Assembly: GCA_002633005.1 (NCBI GenBank)
Contig: NMRA01000091.1
Location: 543,267-607,266, forward strand
Length of the DNA stretch: 64,000 nucleotides
DNA from: Phoronis australis
Lineage: Eukaryota > Phoronida > Phoronidae
Reading direction: 5' to 3'
In this document: positions 25,601 through 34,909 of the stretch, in pieces
Position numbering within the stretch: position 1 is the first letter of the stretch
How the letters are laid out: every line of letters starts with the position of its first letter
The notes under the pieces: generated by a model
What the model saw: only the letters and a program-made list of their open reading frames with translations
Databases searched by the model: none
Told to the model about the DNA's origin: nothing
Made by a program: the position numbers and the translations under genes

Positions 25601-26171
25601 ACAGAGCGTAAGCACTAGTAGGCGCAGCCAACCACCTTTTTGCTTTTCAACGTAGCGCCTAAACACCGCAAGTTACGGTATATAGCGGGGCGTAAGCGCA
25701 TCTTTTTATATTTTATCTTAGCAACCACCTTTTTTGATTTAAATGTAGTGTCTAGGCGCCGTAGTTCAAAATACTTTTTTGAAAATGGGTACCCGAAATT
25801 CTAGAGGCTCTGGGCGAGGGCAAATACTTTTAACTATCTGGGTAAAAAATCACCAAAACACCGTTCTCTTAAAGGGTTATTTTAGATTGGCAACAATCAC
25901 GTAGAACACAGCTGTTTGACTAGGAGAGCTATTATCTCGACTATATAGCCTGCATCAAAGTTCACTGAAAGGGGAATAATGAGATTGTTTTTCTACCTTC
26001 AGGCATGAAGAGCTGTTGCAGAGTGGAGGCGAGTATTTCAGCATGTGGGAACAACAGATGGTAAAGTCGGATGACGAAGAAAGTGGCTCGTGGGGCTCAA
26101 GTTGTAGAGAAAAGAGCCTAGAACTTGAAGATGCAGGGAAAACAGAACAGAATAAAGAAACAAGCATTTAA
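1625..26171 (+). CDS. ABCB6: ABCB6, ATP-binding cassette half-transporter (18 exons)
   Basis: Half-size ABC exporter; in vertebrates ABCB6 transports porphyrin/heme-type substrates and has been placed in mitochondrial outer, endolysosomal and plasma membranes. All junctions keep frame and obey GT-AG. Exons: 1625-2121, 5377-5533, 6640-6832, 7355-7477, 8721-8823, 9112-9201, 10846-10967, 11217-11326, 12025-12191, 13601-13720, 14371-14434, 15162-15247, 17527-17689 (or its duplicate 18579-18741), 20391-20464, 22172-22272, 22627-22739, 24822-24985, 26003-26171. The total is 2616 nt, 871 residues plus TAA (human about 842). An N-terminal TMD0-like region has hydrophobic segments near 30-50, 67-86, 99-118, 134-153 and 176-192. 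A six-helix ABC membrane domain follows to about residue 585, then the nucleotide-binding domain: Walker A GHTGSGKS 632-639, Q-loop Gln680, signature LSGGE 736-740, Walker B ending Asp760-Glu761, H-loop His792. The start at 1625 is preferred over an in-frame ATG at 1595 because Cys4 and Cys22 keep the spacing of human Cys8/Cys26. The 478-base gap lies in intron 4 and removes no codons. Confidence 0.97.
2122..5376 (+). other. ABCB6 intron 1
   Basis: This is the largest ABCB6 intron (3.25 kb), opening with GTAAGT and closing with TTTGCAG. It contains a decayed Gypsy element (about 2664-4211), flanked at 2480-2540 and 4810-4895 by stretches rich in TTACGGGCGTA and TTTACGAGCGT words in roughly inverted arrangement. 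A short AGC/AGT trinucleotide run lies near 4540-4563. The rest shows nothing I recognise. Confidence 0.7.
2664..4211 (+). mobile_element. Gypsy/Ty3-type LTR retrotransposon remnant, internally deleted
   Basis: Three pieces of a Gypsy pol polyprotein are readable in order. At about 2664-2775 is the start of reverse transcriptase ([13 protein letters not shown], then [10 protein letters not shown]). It runs straight into the end of the RNase H/linker region at 2790-2900 (IETFKDP, RWPEHTP). The integrase zinc-binding region follows near 2960-3180 (HRAHQG, then CPKC). The integrase catalytic core is at 3200-3500, with acidic residues visible in GQDIF and [15 protein letters not shown]-terminal stretch near 3500-3670 contains [15 protein letters not shown]. 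Several stops and frameshifts break it, and most of the reverse transcriptase and RNase H is deleted. No LTRs were seen. It is a dead copy. Confidence 0.85.
5534..6639 (+). other. ABCB6 intron 2
   Basis: Intron of 1.1 kb from GTAAAA to CTTTTAG. A short GTGAGTACCCATAAGTGAGCATAAGTGAGCTCAC-like stretch near 5985-6025 repeats GTGAG words. No gene, RNA or recognised transposon was seen. Confidence 0.6.
7478..8720 (+). other. ABCB6 intron 4 with a 478-base sequencing gap (7923-8400)
   Basis: The intron runs from GTAGGT to CCTTGCAG. Positions 7923-8400 are N. Exons on both sides join in frame (codon split G|GA), so no coding sequence needs to be placed in the gap. A G-rich stretch (GGGGGAGGGGGGAGGG) directly before the gap may be why sequencing failed. 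Apparent long open frames spanning it are only runs of N. Confidence 0.85.
9735..10720 (+). repeat. Degenerate tandem (satellite-like) repeat block 1
   Basis: In ABCB6 intron 6 a motif of the type ATCTCCAAAACTCC recurs at about 9770, 9914, 10075, 10195, 10332, 10447 and 10585, that is every 115-160 bases. It is followed by ATGAAATTTGG-like and GGATCCAACTACC / CCCTAGTGGCAG-like words. The units are strongly diverged. The same unit makes up a second block at 30765-31690. Confidence 0.7.
12192..13600 (+). other. ABCB6 intron 9
   Basis: Intron of 1.4 kb between GTGAGT and GTGTTTCAG. Only a short CA/CG-rich microsatellite near 13502-13530 was noted; otherwise nothing recognisable. Confidence 0.6.
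13894..14192 (+). repeat. GC-rich MITE family, copy 3
   Basis: This is a full-length copy in ABCB6 intron 10. Its ends, CATGCACGCACCCAG and CTGGGTGCGTGCATG, are inverted repeats of each other. The word TCAAG appears on both sides of the copy and may be a target-site duplication. It is longer than its relatives through a G/C-rich expansion near 14100-14180. Confidence 0.88.
15248..17526 (+). other. ABCB6 intron 12
   Basis: A 2.3-kb intron beginning GTGAGT. It holds MITE copy 4 (15710-15970), a CAA microsatellite (17416-17440) and the start of the duplicated block at 17455. Between 16000 and 17400 no gene, RNA or repeat was recognised. Confidence 0.65.
15710..15970 (-). repeat. GC-rich MITE family, copy 4
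   Basis: Reverse-orientation full-length copy. It starts CATGGGCGCACCCGGG and ends GATGGGTGCGCGCATG. The internal landmarks are TTTGGCGAATTGGGCAAAAG, CAGTGAAACAAAAAGTC and GACAAAAGTCCAC. It lies 1.5 kb from copy 3 in the opposite orientation. Confidence 0.88.
17455..18500 (+). repeat. Direct duplication, left copy, containing ABCB6 exon 13
   Basis: A block of 1046 bp matches 18502-19548 almost base for base. It contains exon 13 (17527-17689) plus flanking intron, including a MITE-like stretch starting TTGACCTATCGCC at 17727. The two blocks are separated by a single N at 18501. The left copy stops in CAATACGTGA, exactly where the right copy continues. The pattern suggests two overlapping contigs or haplotypes joined end to end. 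Confidence 0.95.
18502..19548 (+). repeat. Direct duplication, right copy, with second ABCB6 exon 13
   Basis: Right member of the pair. Its exon copy at 18579-18741 encodes the same 54 residues as the left one, including Walker A GHTGSGKS, with only silent changes noticed, and both splice sites are intact. Differences include an insertion of TAGG after CCCTCCC in the upstream intron and scattered substitutions. The exon is 163 nt, so splicing both copies together would shift frame and meet TAA at the fifth codon. Only one copy can be used per transcript. Confidence 0.95.
19763..19915 (+). repeat. tRNA-derived SINE with a fused inverted 3' fragment
   Basis: A tRNA-like head starts at about 19798 (GAGTGGTGAGAACACTAGAC as A-box region, GGTTCGATTC as B box at 19841-19850), followed by a tail GGGGTTCATGATTTTTCTGTG. 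Directly before it, 19763-19797 is the reverse complement of the B box plus tail, so the unit can fold back on itself. A second copy lies at 20052-20180. Confidence 0.8.
20052..20180 (+). repeat. tRNA-derived SINE, second copy
   Basis: GTAACTCAGTGGTGAGACC is an A-box-like head and GGTTCTATTCCCAG a degenerate B box. The tail GTTCCTGATTTTTCTGTGTTTATTTGATGTATTTCACTACTGG matches the copy at 19763-19915. It lacks part of the anticodon-like loop. It lies in ABCB6 intron 13. Confidence 0.78.
20520..20645 (-). repeat. tRNA-like SINE, minus strand
   Basis: On the minus strand CCCGGGTTCGAGCCCTGG contains a canonical B box, followed by GGCCAGAGATCTTTTCAG and GGTCACCAGCC. A related tail (GGTGACCTATGG...CAGATCTCTGTC on the plus strand) recurs at about 50090-50130 in a PSMC5 intron, so this is an interspersed family and not a lone tRNA gene. 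Confidence 0.6.
20646..22171 (+). other. Rest of ABCB6 intron 14
   Basis: Non-coding, ending TTTTTTAACAG before exon 15. The only structure seen is the 31-bp minisatellite at 21571-21775. Open frames across that array have no family signature. Confidence 0.6.
21571..21775 (+). repeat. 31-bp minisatellite
   Basis: About six diverged units of 31-33 bp can be lined up as GATGGAGGGGAC followed by a CTCTTGTGCCCAC-like half. Unit starts are near 21603, 21634, 21665, 21696 and 21729. The array is G/C- and GTG-rich and unlike the AT-rich surroundings. Confidence 0.75.
22740..24821 (+). other. ABCB6 intron 16
   Basis: A 2.1-kb intron between exon 16 (Walker B) and exon 17. I found no gene, RNA or recognised repeat. 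A 102-codon open frame at 24470-24778 has no recognisable motif. Confidence 0.6.
24986..26002 (+). other. ABCB6 intron 17
   Basis: Intron of 1.0 kb between GTGAGT and CTACCTTCAG. GCGCCTA/GTAAGCGC-like words recur loosely between 25600 and 25770; nothing else was recognised. Confidence 0.55.
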
Positions 26172-26201
26172 GTGCTGTTTTGAACGCGCATGCAATCTAG
26201 G

Positions 26202-26207
26202 AATAAA
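26202..26207 (+). terminator. Candidate ABCB6 polyadenylation signal
   Basis: AATAAA lies 31 bases after the ABCB6 stop codon. A second AATAAA at 26426-26431 would give a 3' UTR of about 270 nt and is the more usual distance. Either or both may be used. Confidence 0.5.
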
Positions 26208-26806
26208 CGGGAACCTTACGGGATCAAGACGTGACGCATGACAGTAACAGACTGTAACGCAGCAGTAGTGTCAGAATAAGTGGATGACTGTACTGTTCAT
26301 ATTGGTCTCATAGATATGTAGAAGTCGTTTCAGGTGCAGCAAGAGGAACGTGGCATGAGTCAATTTGCTGACTTTTGTGAAGCTGTCGTCCCGGCTTGTT
26401 TTCTTAGGATAAGTGGTGGCTATGAAATAAACTAGATTTTCTAAGGCAGTCTTTGTGTTATTTCCTGATATTCAGTGTGCAAATGCGTAAAGGTACATTT
26501 TCCCCGTTTGACTGACTTAATCCGCGTCGTTAAGCAGCGACCATGACACATTCTGATCGTCTGCCAGTTATGAGGGAGATTAGCCCTGAGATAATGGTCG
26601 ATCTAACATTTGAAGAAAAAGAACTAACGTTTCTGTTGCAAGTTTAAACATGTTTTAAATGCCTTTGCCATCAGCTTCTAAATTCATTTCTCTCAATTGA
26701 GAAAAAGTCATAAAGTTTTGTACAATAATTATAATACTACTTGCCCAAGAAATCTCAAGGCCGTTTGCCATGATGTAATACGAACATCGGACGAAAACTA
26801 CGGCAC

Positions 26807-27034
26807 CATGTGCACACCCAGACTAAAATATACGGGGGGGGTCTCGTTTTCAGTATATGGACCTTTTACTGAAAAAAAACGGGGACTTAAAAATCGAGGT
26901 ACTACTTTCAGACCTTTAAATTTTGCATTTGCGCCGAATTCCTGTCGGCTTTTGTCTCGTTTTCTCGGACTTTTTGTTTCTCTGAGGTGGACGTTATTGC
27001 CCACTTTTCCCGAGCCCCCCTGGGTGCGCGCATG
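26807..27034 (+). repeat. GC-rich MITE family, copy 5
   Basis: The copy starts CATGTGCACACCCAG and ends CTGGGTGCGCGCATG. Internal landmarks are present: GCTTTTGTCTCGTTTTCTCG, TTTCTCTGAGGTGGACG, TTGCCCACTTTTCC. It lies about 640 bp downstream of the ABCB6 stop. Confidence 0.88.
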
Positions 27035-27185
27035 GGTATGTTGTGCAAACTTCAATGGTCGGACGCCGGCCTATTACAATGAATCGGAAAACAAAATAAT
27101 GATACTCTGACCGGGCCGTTAATAGAATATTTTTTCAGGTATTTATTATCATTTATAAACAAGAACAAAAAACAAACTAACAAAT

Positions 27186-27834
27186 AAGTACGTCCATTCA
27201 TTCACGTATGCACACAGGAGAGATCATTCTCGTATCTCGTATAAAGTAAACAACTTCTACATGGAGTTTACGTGAACAATGAAATTTTCCCATTCGAAGA
27301 GAAGCTGTCATATACAAAATTTTTATATGCAATTAATTTTCAGCATTATAGTACTCATAAATATATGTAACAAACTTGTGAAAATTAAGTATATTTTTGT
27401 GACATCTTTCCTTGTAAATGTACTGGCTAGTAGAAGCAAAATGTTTANATTATTTTTTTGAAGTACGACCACCAGCCATTTTGAATTTAAATCAAACGCA
27501 ACCACCCATAAATTTTTATTTCAGTTGCCTTCCGCCCCTCCCACACAGATTTAGCTGGAACAGCCCTAAGTACGTCCATTCATTCACGCATTCACACCTC
27601 AGGAGAGATCATTCTTCGTATCTCGTATAAAGTAAACAACTTCTACATGGAGTTTACGTGAACAATGAAATTTTCCCATTCGAAGAGAAGCTGTCATATA
27701 CAAAATTTTTATATGCAATTAATTTTCAGCATTATAGTACTCATAAATATATGTAACAAACTTGTGAAAATTAAGTATATTTTTGTGACATCTTTCCTTG
27801 TAAATGTACTGGCTAGTAGAAGCAAAATGTTTAA
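27186..27834 (+). repeat. Direct duplicate around a single-N join
   Basis: Positions 27186-27447 and 27568-27834 are nearly identical (both start AAGTACGTCCATTCATTCAC and end AGAAGCAAAATGTTTA). A single N at 27448 follows the left copy. The 119 bases after the N end in a repeat terminus (CCCCTCCCACACAGATTTAG, CTGGAACAGCCC) also found at 53755-53800. As at 18501, this looks like two alleles laid end to end, one carrying an insertion upstream. Confidence 0.9.
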
Positions 27835-30125
27835 TAGAAAATCGTGTGTCTCATAAAGTCCAAGAATAACACGTTTGTAAAAGAGACTGTTGGAACGCTG
27901 AATGAGACACTTTTGAAGTAGCTTTCCGAATTCCTTACAGAAATCTTGTACAAGGCTACATTCCCAAAAAAGGTGTTACATCGTCTCTTGAGCTTTATTA
28001 CAAAAGGAACATAATCAATTAGAATCCCGAACACCGATTTTGACCAAAAAGGTATTTGTTGCAATAATCCTGTGTAGTATTCTAAATTGAAACCATCTAA
28101 TTTTAGGACCCTTTATAATTTCATAAGGCAATGCGTATATTTTCTTCAAATCTAAAATATCTCCTAACTCTATTTCCCATTTACACTCTTAACGTCATTA
28201 AAGACTGAACAAATATTTCTAAAGCCCTTCAAATCTTTCCGTAAGCGAGTAATTGCTAAAGGCATGCAAGGAGAGTAGACATTGACACTTTTAAATTTAC
28301 TTCGAAATAGATTTTTTTTGAAATCTTAGAAAAGAAACAACACCATTATATTCTACACAGTTGGTTCTTACATCTAACCCAACAAAAAACTAAATTTAGA
28401 GATAGCTAATGCTTTAATTACAGTCTCTCTACCAAACGGCGTTAAACTTCGTCGACTCTAACTTTTTAATAAAGACTTAATCTCAGTTATTCTTGCAGTG
28501 AAGTTCTTATGCGTCATACTATCCAAGTGTGTGTCAAAATCCACCTCCAAAATGTAAAAGATTTGTTATCCAACACAAACGTTCTTTTGTAAGAATCACG
28601 TCATCACTGCCATTTTTACTTCCAAACCTTATGTTTTGTTTTATCCACATTCACTTGGAGACCAGAGACACTAGCAAACAAATGAAGTACATGCAATGTG
28701 CTAGACAATGACAAATTCGACCCACCCAACGTAATTGATGTGTCGTCGCATATTGCGAAATCAAATATTCCTTATTTCCTGCAACTAAACCAGCAATATT
28801 TTTGTTATTCTTGACTAAATACTCCAAAATCTCGCAGAATGAGAATGTAGGGAGACAAAGGGTCACCTTGTCTGCAGCTACGTAAAATATTGAACCAGGA
28901 AGATGGGTGACCATTTACGACAACACAGGATTTAATATTACTGTAAAAGACTTTCACCCACTCTTTGATAGACCAACCAAAACTAAGGAAAGATAAAGTT
29001 TTTAAATAAAATTACGATAATGAATCAAATGCTTTCTCAAATCAATCAGTAAAAGCAATCCTGGTTTGTTAGCTGCCTGGGTATAGAACATTAAATCATA
29101 CACCACGCAGATATTTTCGTTCATATTTCTTCCAGAAACGAAACCTGCCTGGTCCTTACTGGTTAAGGTGTTTCCTCTATTAATTCATAGTTACACTCTA
29201 TTAATTTGTACACGAAGCTCTCAAGGGAAAAATAGTTCGTACACTAGAGAAAACACCGTCCCAAAGCGGATTTTAACCGTTCAGCCACAGTCAAAGAAGT
29301 CAATTTATATGTCACATTGAGTAAGGATATGGGTCTCCAGTTTTTCAAATCTGCTCCCTTAGGGATACAGGTAATCATTCCCTCTTTCTGTGTTGATGAT
29401 ATCTGGCCAACAGCAAATCCAGTATTAAGTGAGCGAACAACAAAATGTACAATATCAGCCCAAAAAATTTCAAAAATTCCACTGAAAAACCATCAGAGAC
29501 TGGGCTCTTGTTGTTTTTCATTTTTTTTTTCAAACATTACGTGACTTCTTCGTATGTAAGAAGACCTAATTTTTCTTTTTCTGTCTCATTCAGTTTGGAC
29601 ACACAACCTAATGAAGAAGAATTTCTAAAGCAGTATTGTTAGAATGTCTATATTTGTATAGGTTTTCATTAAAAGTTTTGGTTTCTTGAATAACCTCTTC
29701 TTCACTATTGGTTTTAGTATTGTCAGATTTCCACAAAAGGCATGAACTTACTTGTGTAATGCCTGTTTTCCAAGTGAAGAAAATATTTGGAAGGATTTTC
29801 ACCCTCTTCAATCCATCTTGTTCTCAACCTACTATCAACTGTCTGAATGTCGTCAGTCATATACTGTTGTTTAACTAGTTTGATTGTATCCTTGACTGCA
29901 GAAATATACTCAGTTTTTAAGAGGGAGTTATTAAACTTCCAAAGTGATTTCCTCCTCCTGGAAACATCACTTACAAAACCGTTACCATTGAATAATGGGA
30001 CGGGTAACCGAATTCTATTATGGAGTCGTCAATATCGGCTAAAAAGTTTTCAGAAATTAAAAAAAAATCTAGTCTGGATCGTTACTTCCAGATTAATCGA
30101 ACATTTTGGTTCTTGGTGTAGCCGG
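27835..30125 (-). mobile_element. LINE (Tx1/L1-like non-LTR retrotransposon), decayed
   Basis: Read on the minus strand in order: the end of an endonuclease domain near 30000-30110 (SRLDFFLISENFLADIDD); a linker with SLWKFNNSLL near 29930; the start of reverse transcriptase near 29780 (NPSKYFLHLE) and 29300 (IPKGADLKNWRPISLLNV); the catalytic region near 28720-28760, where the usual YADD box reads ICDD before TSITLGGSNLSLSS; and a degraded C-terminal region to about 27850. Many frameshifts and stops make it inactive. Confidence 0.88.
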
Positions 30126-30764
30126 ATGCAACTTCGAGAAGTTTCATCCTCTGTGATAGTCGAAGACCACACAAGAGCCCCATGCATGCACTCCGTCTAT
30201 GCGTTCCCGGTCATCAAAATGGTACCTAAATCATTCGGGCGATTGCTAATACTGTTAATGGGTCATTTTATGCAAGAAATATGTTAAAAATAATGATGTT
30301 CTTAATCGATTCTGAGTCTGGACTATTTAATCATGAATTTCATGTCTAAATTCCAATAAATGTAACACGTTCATTTGGATATTGAATGTAGTGTGCAGCC
30401 GGTGCAACAAACAACTAAAATTCCTATCGAGCCAAAAGTGGAAAAATGAAATCAACCGTATAATACCTGGTCTTTTTTCAAATTTTTGTTCAATGCGAGT
30501 CCCCTACTAAGTGCAAAATACAGTAAAATAATTTTATCAGGAACTCAAATGAATGCAGCTTATTGTTGTTTTATACTGCTGAGAAGAAAACATGTATTTA
30601 TTCCGTCAGACACCATCGAAAAGTTTAAGATTTTTCTCCAAATAAATGGAGTCATCAGTTTTTGATGAGTTAAAAATGACACATGCGGAGACCGGATAAA
30701 ATTAGATAAAATGATGCGCTTTTTAATGACTTATATTTTTTACCTAAACTGTTTTAATTGTTTC
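30126..30764. other. Unrecognised stretch between LINE and satellite block
   Basis: AT-rich non-coding DNA. It may include the degraded 5' part of the neighbouring minus-strand LINE, but no motif could be read. Nothing else seen. Confidence 0.5.
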
Positions 30765-31690
30765 TATTTTTAAGCCGTCATCCCTGTCTGTCCATCCATT
30801 CGTCCGGCGTCTGGTGTCCGCTGCTATGTTTCTAAAACTCTTTGGTGTATGTTGATGAAATTTTACACATATGACTGTTCGTTTTATGGATGGGACAGCA
30901 CGACCGAACTTTAGAACTGATCCACTACCAGTGTTCCCCCTAATGGCAATTATAGATTTTCACGTTTACCACTGTATTTTCAAAGGTCCTCAACGGATTT
31001 TATGAAATTAGGCAAATAGGCATCTATTAGTGAGATGATGCTACCCTTTTGTTTTCGGATGGATTTGATGTATTTTTCTCCACCTGGTGGCCATTCTTAC
31101 TATTTTTTGTCTGTTTTGGGCATCCAGTCTTCTATCAACCAAACCACTCTCAAGATGATTGTGAAAATTGGCACATACCATTCCTAACTGTGAGGAGGAC
31201 GGCACACGATTATTTTCCGACGACTGCGGCGCCTCCTAGTGAGTGTTTTTTTTGCTTCCATGGCTATATATACTAAACCTCTGCAAGTGCATTTATGAGT
31301 TGACTTGACAGCGGGCAATGACGACATTTGGATGGATCCGACTGTTTTTTCGGTGTCCTGTGTATCTTTGAAACTCCTTAACACATTTTTCTGAAATTTC
31401 ATAAATAGGTGTCAACTAAAGAATCGGCAGCAACTTTCTTTTTATGATGGATTTGACGTATTCTGCACCAATTTAAGGCCATTTTAATTATTTCCGTCCG
31501 TTTTTTGTCGATCCAACTACTACTATGGTTCTACGGTTGCGTTTGTATCTCTTGAGTTCTTTGACGCATATTCAGGAAAGTTGGCAAATAGTTTTGAGAG
31601 ACGACGGCACTTTCCCACTTTAGGATGGGTTCAATGTATTTTGTTACATTTGATGGCCATTTTTATGATACAAATATGTACCCCTAGAAG
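30765..31690 (+). repeat. Degenerate tandem (satellite-like) repeat block 2
   Basis: Same unit as the block at 9735-10720. TTTCTAAAACTC-type words occur at about 30825, 30975, 31133, 31268, 31365 and 31545, with linked words ATGAAATTTTACACAT, GATCCACTACCAGTGTTCCC and CCTAATGGCAAT. Spacing is about 100-180 bases. It sits between two LINE fragments. Confidence 0.7.
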
Positions 31691-32559
31691 CACACCGTTT
31701 GCGGTGCAGACGTGGGCGCATTTTAACGCTCCGCATTCCTCTCGTTAATGATATTAAGAAGACAAAGACGACCGATATACTATAACAGAAAGGAATTGAG
31801 TAATCTGTTAATATCGGTGCCATTCAAAGTTTCCATGCAAATGGATATTATCTCGACTTAGTCGAGAGCTCATCCGACAAAGACTTCACGGGTCGGATCG
31901 TTAGGTTTCACAGGCTATACACTGATAAAGAAATACTAGAGAGGCGCCGTGAACATACACAGGAGACGGAACGTATGGATAATTCTTTGGTAAGCCGGAA
32001 TTCGTCAGAGAAATCACTGTCGACAAATGCCGGCCACAGACACGGAGATGTTTCACGGCCTCATACTTGCTATTAACAGCGCACTTTTCATTCTTCACTA
32101 CCGCGAGCCACTTCCTAAGCATTTTGGGCCTCGAGGAAGTCGAAAAAACGTTGTACCCACTTTCTTCACAGCTTCATAGTTCGGAAAAGCTGAAACGATG
32201 CACCGCAATATAACGGCATTCACTCTGCAGATGAACCGCTGACGTCGCTGCGTCATTTCTCCCTTCCTCACAAGTTAACGTGACACCTCTCGGCAAGCTG
32301 AGGTCGACCGTATAAGAGGCGATGTGGATATAGACCGATTAAGACGGTAAAAAAGACTAATTAAATCGGGTGGCATTCTCCTTTAATTATTTTTTTTTGA
32401 TTTATGTATTGATTGTGAGTGTGTCTGTGATTGTATTCCCGGTCCCACCGGCCCACCTTGTAAGTTCTTGTAATACTGTATGTGATCTCAAAATTTTGTT
32501 TTCATTTCGTACTATGATCGGAATTTTAATTGAACTGAAAAACATTAAAATATTTTTCA
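31691..32559. other. Unrecognised stretch upstream of the plus-strand LINE
   Basis: No gene or RNA was recognised here. It may include the 5' region of the LINE that begins near 32560. Confidence 0.5.
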
Positions 32560-34480
32560 GTCAATTGCCAGGGTTTAGGAACCCCAGAAAAAAGAAGAGA
32601 TGTCTTTAATTATATAAGAAGTAAAGCATTATATTTTCTAATTATGGAGGGAGAGGATCATTCGTGAAAATTTGTACGGTGCAAATACTGATAACCCGGA
32701 CTTTTATAGTAATATATTTTCACTAATTGAAGAAATTGATGTTGAAAAGTTTGTTTTATGTGGGGATTTTAATTTTGTACTGAGTCAAGAACTGGATACT
32801 TGCAATTATAGATCTTGCAATAATCCAAACGCTACAAACGTTCTAAAGGGAATAATTAATTGGTTTGATGTCTGCGATCCCTTTTGAGAATTTTTCCTTC
32901 AAATAAAAGATTCACTTGGCGAAGAAAAAATCCAATTAAGTAGACTAGGCTTGACTTTTTTCTGGTTCCCAAAACTTTGATGCATTGTGTTCAAAGAATT
33001 TCTATAGCTCCAAGTTACAGATCAGATCATTCTGGGGTCTTGTTAAGCCTAAAATTACGAGAGGTAAAAATTTTTGGAAATTTAATAATTCACTTTTAGA
33101 TGACAAGGAATATGTAAACATCGTTCAAGATACAGTTACTAATGTTAAAAAGCAATATGCAGCTCCGGTAGATGATGATAGAACTTTTGAACATTTAGAA
33201 AGGAATGAGTGCTCTTCTAGAAATACGGTCTAGAAATTAGGGTATTACGTCAGATCCACAGCAAAATAGACAGAGGAGAGGGAACGCCCAACAAAATAAT
33301 TTTGTAGTTTATAATCGAGACATTTGTACAACAAACTCATGTATGAAAAACAATTGGAAAATGGGGAAAAATACAAATGAAGAAAAGGTACTAGATATGG
33401 GAGCGATTTTTAAGAAAAATTTCACTGTGATAACAGTTCCTCTGAAAAAAGTGAAGTAAAAGTGAAATAGAGAACATTATAGTTGTAATTAAGCTGGCCG
33501 ATAACTTTGGAGCGTGAGGGACATATAACATAGGAAGAACTCTGGTGTGCATTGCGAAAACGATGAATATAATTCTTTTTAACAAGGCTATGAAAATTTC
33601 ATGGATAAAGACTACTTACTTCTGAATCAAAATGAATGGAATTATTTGAACTTGAAACAGTGATTGCAGAGTCAAATATTAAAAATTTGGGAATGATTTT
33701 TTAAAAAATCCTATTGAAATAACCAGTTCTTTTTGGAATGAAGTTCTAAATAACTGGTGTTTTTCCATAAGTAAACAGCCCCTTAAAGATGCGAATGATT
33801 GACTCTCAACAAATTTATGGAATAATGATGGAATACTGATAGTAACTAGTGGTGATGTTCTTTTTATTAATGACCTACTTGATGAAAATAGCAGGTTTTA
33901 CTCATTTACTGAATTTAAAAAGATCTTACATATACCCACACACTTTTTGGAACATTGTTCTCTGATTGAGTCTGTTAGATCGTTTCTTAAGAGAACACCA
34001 TTACAAATACAGTTAATTAAGATATATGGACCAACAATGCATTTCAATACCCGTGATTTTTTAAACTGCGCGTCAATATGTAAAATGACATATGAAATTG
34101 TTTGCCAGAACAAAATTTTGTCTATTGCCCAAAAAGACTTCAAGAAGGTTATAACGATGACCCGAAAAGTTGCATTCATTGTATTTTAAAACTACTTACT
34201 GTTTGAAGCTATGTACACTGCAGTTTAAACTGTTTCATAGAACACTTGTAACGAACTCTTTTCTTAAAAAATAGCTTGGTGTACTCTGATGTATGTACTT
34301 TCTGCCTGTCACAAATTGAAACAGTAGATCACATCCTTTTGCGAATGCAATAATATACAACTATTGATATAAGAGTTACGCATGTGGATGTTATCGGTAA
34401 AAATTATCAATTTGATTATTGACAAAAACAATGATTTTTGGCTTGCCCATAAGTAACGGAAATAAAGTTATAAATTGGAT
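32560..34480 (+). mobile_element. LINE (Tx1/L1-like), decayed, same family as the minus-strand copy
   Basis: A frameshifted endonuclease begins near 32560 (NCQGLGTPEKRRDVFNYIRS). It continues with the catalytic LCGDFNFVLSQELDT near 32755-32800 and the linker FWKFNNSLL near 33075. The central reverse transcriptase could not be followed and is probably largely deleted. The C-terminal region is visible at 33890-34010 (FTEFKKIL, SVRSFLKR) and near 34210-34330 (LCTLQFKLFHRTLVTNSFL, then a broken cysteine-rich region). Confidence 0.85.
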
Positions 34481-34668
34481 TCTTTTGCAATTACAGTATT
34501 TTATTTGCGTATGTAAGCGTAAAAAATAATCCCCAGTTTCAGTCATTTTCTTAAGATATTAAAAACACAATTTATATTCAAAGAAGAATTTTATTAAACG
34601 ATGGTGATAAAGATGAATACCAGGCAACCCGGAGAAACTGGTTAACCGTAACTTTTGCCTGACAACAT

Positions 34669-34909
34669 CATGCGCGCACCCAGCCTGTAAATATGGGGGG
34701 CTCGAATTTCCAACGATGTGGATCTTTTACCAACCAAAAAGCCGGAGGACTAAAACGTCCGGAGCTGTGAACTGTGTGTTTATGCCTTTTTAGTGGACTT
34801 TTGTTTCGTTTTCTCGAACTTTTGGTTTCTCTGAGGTGGACCTTTTTACCCACGTCGCCAAATAGGGGGCTCATTCGAGCCCCCCGAGCCCTCCCCTGGG
34901 TGCGCGATG
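34669..34909 (+). repeat. GC-rich MITE family, copy 6
   Basis: One of the best-preserved copies. It starts CATGCGCGCACCCAGCC and GGGGGGCTCGAATTTC, and ends CGAGCCCCCCGAGCC then CCCTGGGTGCGCGATG. TTTAGTGGACTTTTGTTTCG and TTTCTCTGAGGTGGACC are present internally. The ends form an imperfect terminal inverted repeat that extends inward through the GGGGGGCTCGAA / TTCGAGCCCCCC pair. Confidence 0.9.

Noticed and set aside
29847-30287. 146-codon plus-strand frame
   Set aside because: It is mostly antisense to the minus-strand LINE endonuclease and linker, which carry recognisable motifs.
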